From CALKZN01 sp964633815 (GTDB lineage Bacteria; Pseudomonadota; Gammaproteobacteria; Arenicellales; Arenicellaceae), in NCBI GenBank assembly GCA_964633815.1, contig CAZWHW010000050.1:1-7446 (forward strand): a stretch of DNA of 7,446 bases, in the 5' to 3' direction. The stretch's first letter is position 1, and each line of letters starts with the position of its first letter. This document shows positions 5,749 to 7,446 of this stretch, piece by piece. The position numbers and the translations under genes are program-made. The notes below the pieces were generated by a model. That model did not search any database, was not told the DNA's origin, and saw nothing but the letters and a program-made list of their open reading frames with translations.

Positions 5749-6315
5749 TTGAAAACGATTGTTCTAATTTGTTGTTTATTGTTTTTGCTAATATCAGCAA
5801 ACTTGAGCTATGCGCAAGTTTCTATTTTAAATGCCGAGAATTTAGAATGGCATTTTCCTGAAAAATTTGAAGAGATGGAACGCGGCAATTTAACTCGCCG
5901 AAAAACTGGATCTGGACACATAATAATTAGTACAGGCTATTTGATTGTTACGCCAGAAAACCAAATAACAAGTACTGTAATAGTCTCTCCAGCCATTGGA
6001 TCTGTTAATGCTGGATTCGATTCACTTGAAGCAAGATTAAAAGAAGAATTTCCTAATTTAATTAAGTTGGGCAACAAAACACAAAGCAAGATAATTCATG
6101 GAAAAGTTTTTGAAACTGTTGAAGCAGCTTTTCAGGTTATCGATCATATTTTTGGGAGTGAACAAAAAACTTTTTTGTTTATTATTTTGCACAAACAAGA
6201 CGATGAAATAATCCAAATAAAGGCGAGTTCACCAATTGATGAATGGAACACGACGCCTATGAAAATGCGTGCACTGCTGAATAGGATTGTGAGCCGACAA
6301 CAATCAAAGCAATGA
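5749..6315 (+). CDS. Secreted or periplasmic protein of unknown function, TTG start
   Basis: I do not recognise this 188-residue protein. It begins with a clear Sec signal peptide: MKT, a hydrophobic core to about residue 15, and a likely signal peptidase I site SYA|Q after Ala22. The mature part of about 166 residues has no Cys, no obvious enzyme motif and no further membrane helix. It looks like one small alpha/beta domain beginning LEWHFPEKFEEMERG. The TTG at 5749 is chosen because the signal peptide begins exactly there and the first in-frame ATG is deep in the mature domain. The only ribosome-binding-like element (AGAGG, 5730-5734) is 14 nt away, in the loop of a possible hairpin. A 9-codon frame from 5723 ends in a TGA overlapping the TTG, so translation may be coupled to ychF. 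It is more AT-rich than ychF and may be a lineage-specific addition to the cluster. Confidence 0.75.
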   Translation: MKTIVLICCLLFLLISANLSYAQVSILNAENLEWHFPEKFEEMERGNLTRRKTGSGHIIISTGYLIVTPENQITSTVIVSPAIGSVNAGFDSLEARLKEEFPNLIKLGNKTQSKIIHGKVFETVEAAFQVIDHIFGSEQKTFLFIILHKQDDEIIQIKASSPIDEWNTTPMKMRALLNRIVSRQQSKQ

Positions 6316-6337
6316 ATCAAGTTCAACAATCCTAGGG

Positions 6338-6361
6338 GAATTATGCCGTTGCGGGTAATTC
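6338..6361 (+). other. Hairpin downstream of the unknown secreted protein gene
   Basis: GAATTAT G CCG (6338-6347) pairs with CGG GTAATTC (6351-6361 region) through 6 outer pairs, one U-G pair, a single bulged G and 3 inner G-C/C-G pairs around a TTG loop. The site lies 22 nt after the stop at 6315. No T-run follows on either strand, so it is not a standard intrinsic terminator. It might protect the 3' end of the upstream mRNA or act as a DNA-level dyad. The rest of the 229-nt gap to 6545 holds no gene that I can support. Confidence 0.4.
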
Positions 6362-6444
6362 ATTTAACCTGAATCATCACCTAATTATCTAAAGTCATTG
6401 CCGTTTCCAAAGGACAAATGCGTTCACTGAATGTAACAAGGCTG

Positions 6445-6471
6445 TTGCATAGAAATCAATGATTATATTAT
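6445..6471 (+). promoter_or_regulatory. Possible promoter of the thiolase gene with a dyad in its spacer
   Basis: TTGCAT (6445-6450) and TATTAT (6466-6471, five of six matches to TATAAT) could be -35 and -10 boxes, with a short 15-nt spacer. The spacer carries the 11-nt palindrome AATCAATGATT (6454-6464). A second small palindrome, TTCACTGAA (6423-6431), lies just upstream. A repressor site is conceivable, but neither palindrome matches an operator I can name with confidence. Confidence 0.3.
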
Positions 6472-6505
6472 GCTGGCTTAAGAACAAACTTGTCAGCATC
6501 CTGAC
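6470..6505 (+). promoter_or_regulatory. Alternative stems in the thiolase leader
   Basis: ATGCTG (6470-6475) can pair with CAGCAT (6494-6499). GTCAG (6492-6496) can instead pair with CTGAC (6501-6505) around a CATC loop. The two stems share bases and exclude each other, an arrangement seen in switching leaders. No U-tract follows and the stems are short, so this is a weak call. The second stem ends 39 nt before the ATG at 6545. Confidence 0.25.
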
Positions 6506-6544
6506 CATGTTCCTGAAGTGATTTTAGTGAGAGGTTGTTAAAAT

Positions 6545-7446
6545 ATGAGTTCAATCAAAGAAATAGTTATCGTAGCTGCGCAGCGGACTCCTATGGGTGG
6601 TTTGCAGGGCGGATTATCATCTGTTCCAGCAACAGAGTTGGGTTCTGTAGCAATCGCTGCCGCTTTAGAAAAAGGGGGTGTTTCTCCGGAAGACGTAGAT
6701 GAAGTATATATGGGCAATGTCCTAAGTGCTGCTCTAGGGCAGGCGCCTGCCAGACAAGCATCTTTAGGGGCAGGTTTGAGCAATGCTGTGCCGTGCACTA
6801 CGGTTAACAAAGTGTGCGGCTCAGGCATGAAGGCCGCTATGTTGGGCGCTGATCAAATCAAAACAGGTGCTGCCGATGTTGTCATTGCCGGTGGCATGGA
6901 GTCCATGTCACTAGCACCATATATGTTAAGCAAGGCGCGTGCGGGTTACCGTTTTGGTAACAGTGAAATATACGACCATATGTTTATGGACGGCTTGCAA
7001 GATGCCTACAGCGGCAGTGCCATGGGCGTGCATGCGCAGAACACAGCTGATAATTATAATTTAACGCGTGAAGCAATGGATGAATATGCACTTAGTTCTT
7101 TGGAAAGAGCGCAAACTGCAATCAAAGAAGGTTGGTTTGTTGATGAGATCGCGCCAGTAACTATTAAGGGTCGCAAAGGTGACACTGTTGTTGAGACTGA
7201 TGAGCAGCCGATGCAGGCAAGACCTGAGAAAATCCCTTCATTGCGTCCAGCCTTTAAAAAAGATGGAACTATCACCGCTGCAAATGCGAGCTCTATCTCT
7301 GATGGTGCTTCGGCTTTGGTTCTGATGAGCAAAGAAAAAGCCGAACAATTAGGTATTAAACCGCTGGCTCGCATAGTCGATTATGCAACTAATGCGCATG
7401 AGCCTAGTGAATTCACTTGTGCGCCGATTGGGGCAATGCAAACTAT
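6545..7446 (+). CDS. Acetyl-CoA C-acetyltransferase (thiolase), cut off by the window end
   Basis: Biosynthetic thiolases join two acetyl-CoA into acetoacetyl-CoA; the reverse reaction serves ketone-body or fatty-acid use. The frame stays open from ATG 6545 to the end of the window, giving 300 residues of the usual 390 or so. Visible thiolase features are IVAAQRTPMGG (8-19), the nucleophile Cys91 in VNKVCGSGMKA, VIAGGMESMS, the PSLRPAFKKDGTITAANAS segment and SISDGASALVLMS. The catalytic His and second Cys lie beyond the window. GAGAGG at 6529-6534, 10 nt upstream, supports the start. The 229-nt gap before it, a possible promoter and a somewhat higher GC content than the preceding gene suggest a separate transcription unit. 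It is best called AtoB/PhaA-like; without the downstream neighbours I cannot tell polyhydroxybutyrate synthesis from beta-oxidation or leucine breakdown. Confidence 0.92.
   Translation, partial: MSSIKEIVIVAAQRTPMGGLQGGLSSVPATELGSVAIAAALEKGGVSPEDVDEVYMGNVLSAALGQAPARQASLGAGLSNAVPCTTVNKVCGSGMKAAMLGADQIKTGAADVVIAGGMESMSLAPYMLSKARAGYRFGNSEIYDHMFMDGLQDAYSGSAMGVHAQNTADNYNLTREAMDEYALSSLERAQTAIKEGWFVDEIAPVTIKGRKGDTVVETDEQPMQARPEKIPSLRPAFKKDGTITAANASSISDGASALVLMSKEKAEQLGIKPLARIVDYATNAHEPSEFTCAPIGAMQT

Noticed and set aside
6440..6475. GGCTGTTGCATAG reminded me of insertion-sequence terminal repeats such as those of IS26 or IS5 relatives
   Set aside because: No matching inverted copy, no target duplication and no transposase remnant were found in the window, so the likeness is superficial.
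6538..6828. Minus-strand frame of 96 codons opposite the thiolase 5' end
   Set aside because: It is antisense to conserved thiolase motifs, and the protein has no sensible hydrophobic core or domain.
7054..7374. Minus-strand frame of 106 codons inside the thiolase gene
   Set aside because: It lies wholly opposite a well-supported thiolase coding frame, with no start signals and no recognisable domain.

Overview
This window is a housekeeping cluster of a moderately AT-rich proteobacterium. The order lolB, ispE, tRNA-Gln, prs, rplY, pth, ychF is a known conserved neighbourhood in Gamma- and Betaproteobacteria. LolB itself is confined to diderm proteobacteria of this kind. I favour Gammaproteobacteria, but the sequence alone does not exclude Betaproteobacteria. 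Every gene I accept is on the + strand. I see no insertion sequence, phage gene, CRISPR array or other mobile DNA.

Layout: bases 1-80 hold no gene I can support. A small four-helix membrane protein of unknown function (81-449) precedes lolB (474-1169, outer-membrane lipoprotein receptor) and ispE (1185-2084, isoprenoid precursor synthesis). A complete tRNA-Gln(UUG) gene with encoded CCA (2063-2138) overlaps the 3' end of ispE, so the ispE stop codon lies inside the tRNA. A 116-nt gap with a possible promoter and a foldable leader leads to prs (2255-3211, PRPP synthesis). Next come rplY (3317-3994, ribosomal protein bL25 with an acidic tail), pth (4025-4606, peptidyl-tRNA hydrolase) and ychF (4632-5723, ribosome-associated ATPase). 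After ychF lies a secreted protein of unknown function (5749-6315). A 229-nt gap then contains hairpins and a possible promoter. The window ends inside an acetyl-CoA acetyltransferase gene (6545 onward) that looks like a separate transcription unit.

Together the core genes serve translation (tRNA-Gln, bL25, Pth, YchF), precursor supply (PRPP, isoprenoids) and envelope biogenesis (LolB). The gene content is ordinary. The most interesting signals are in how it is wired: (1) a textbook intrinsic-terminator shape, with a 9-bp perfect stem, 5-nt loop and U-rich tail, buried inside the first 31 codons of pth; (2) the ispE/tRNA-Gln overlap, where tRNA maturation would remove the ispE stop codon; (3) two gene junctions where a tiny frame starts at or over the upstream stop codon and ends in TTGA, overlapping a TTG codon. 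I found no evidence for a wholly new multi-gene system.
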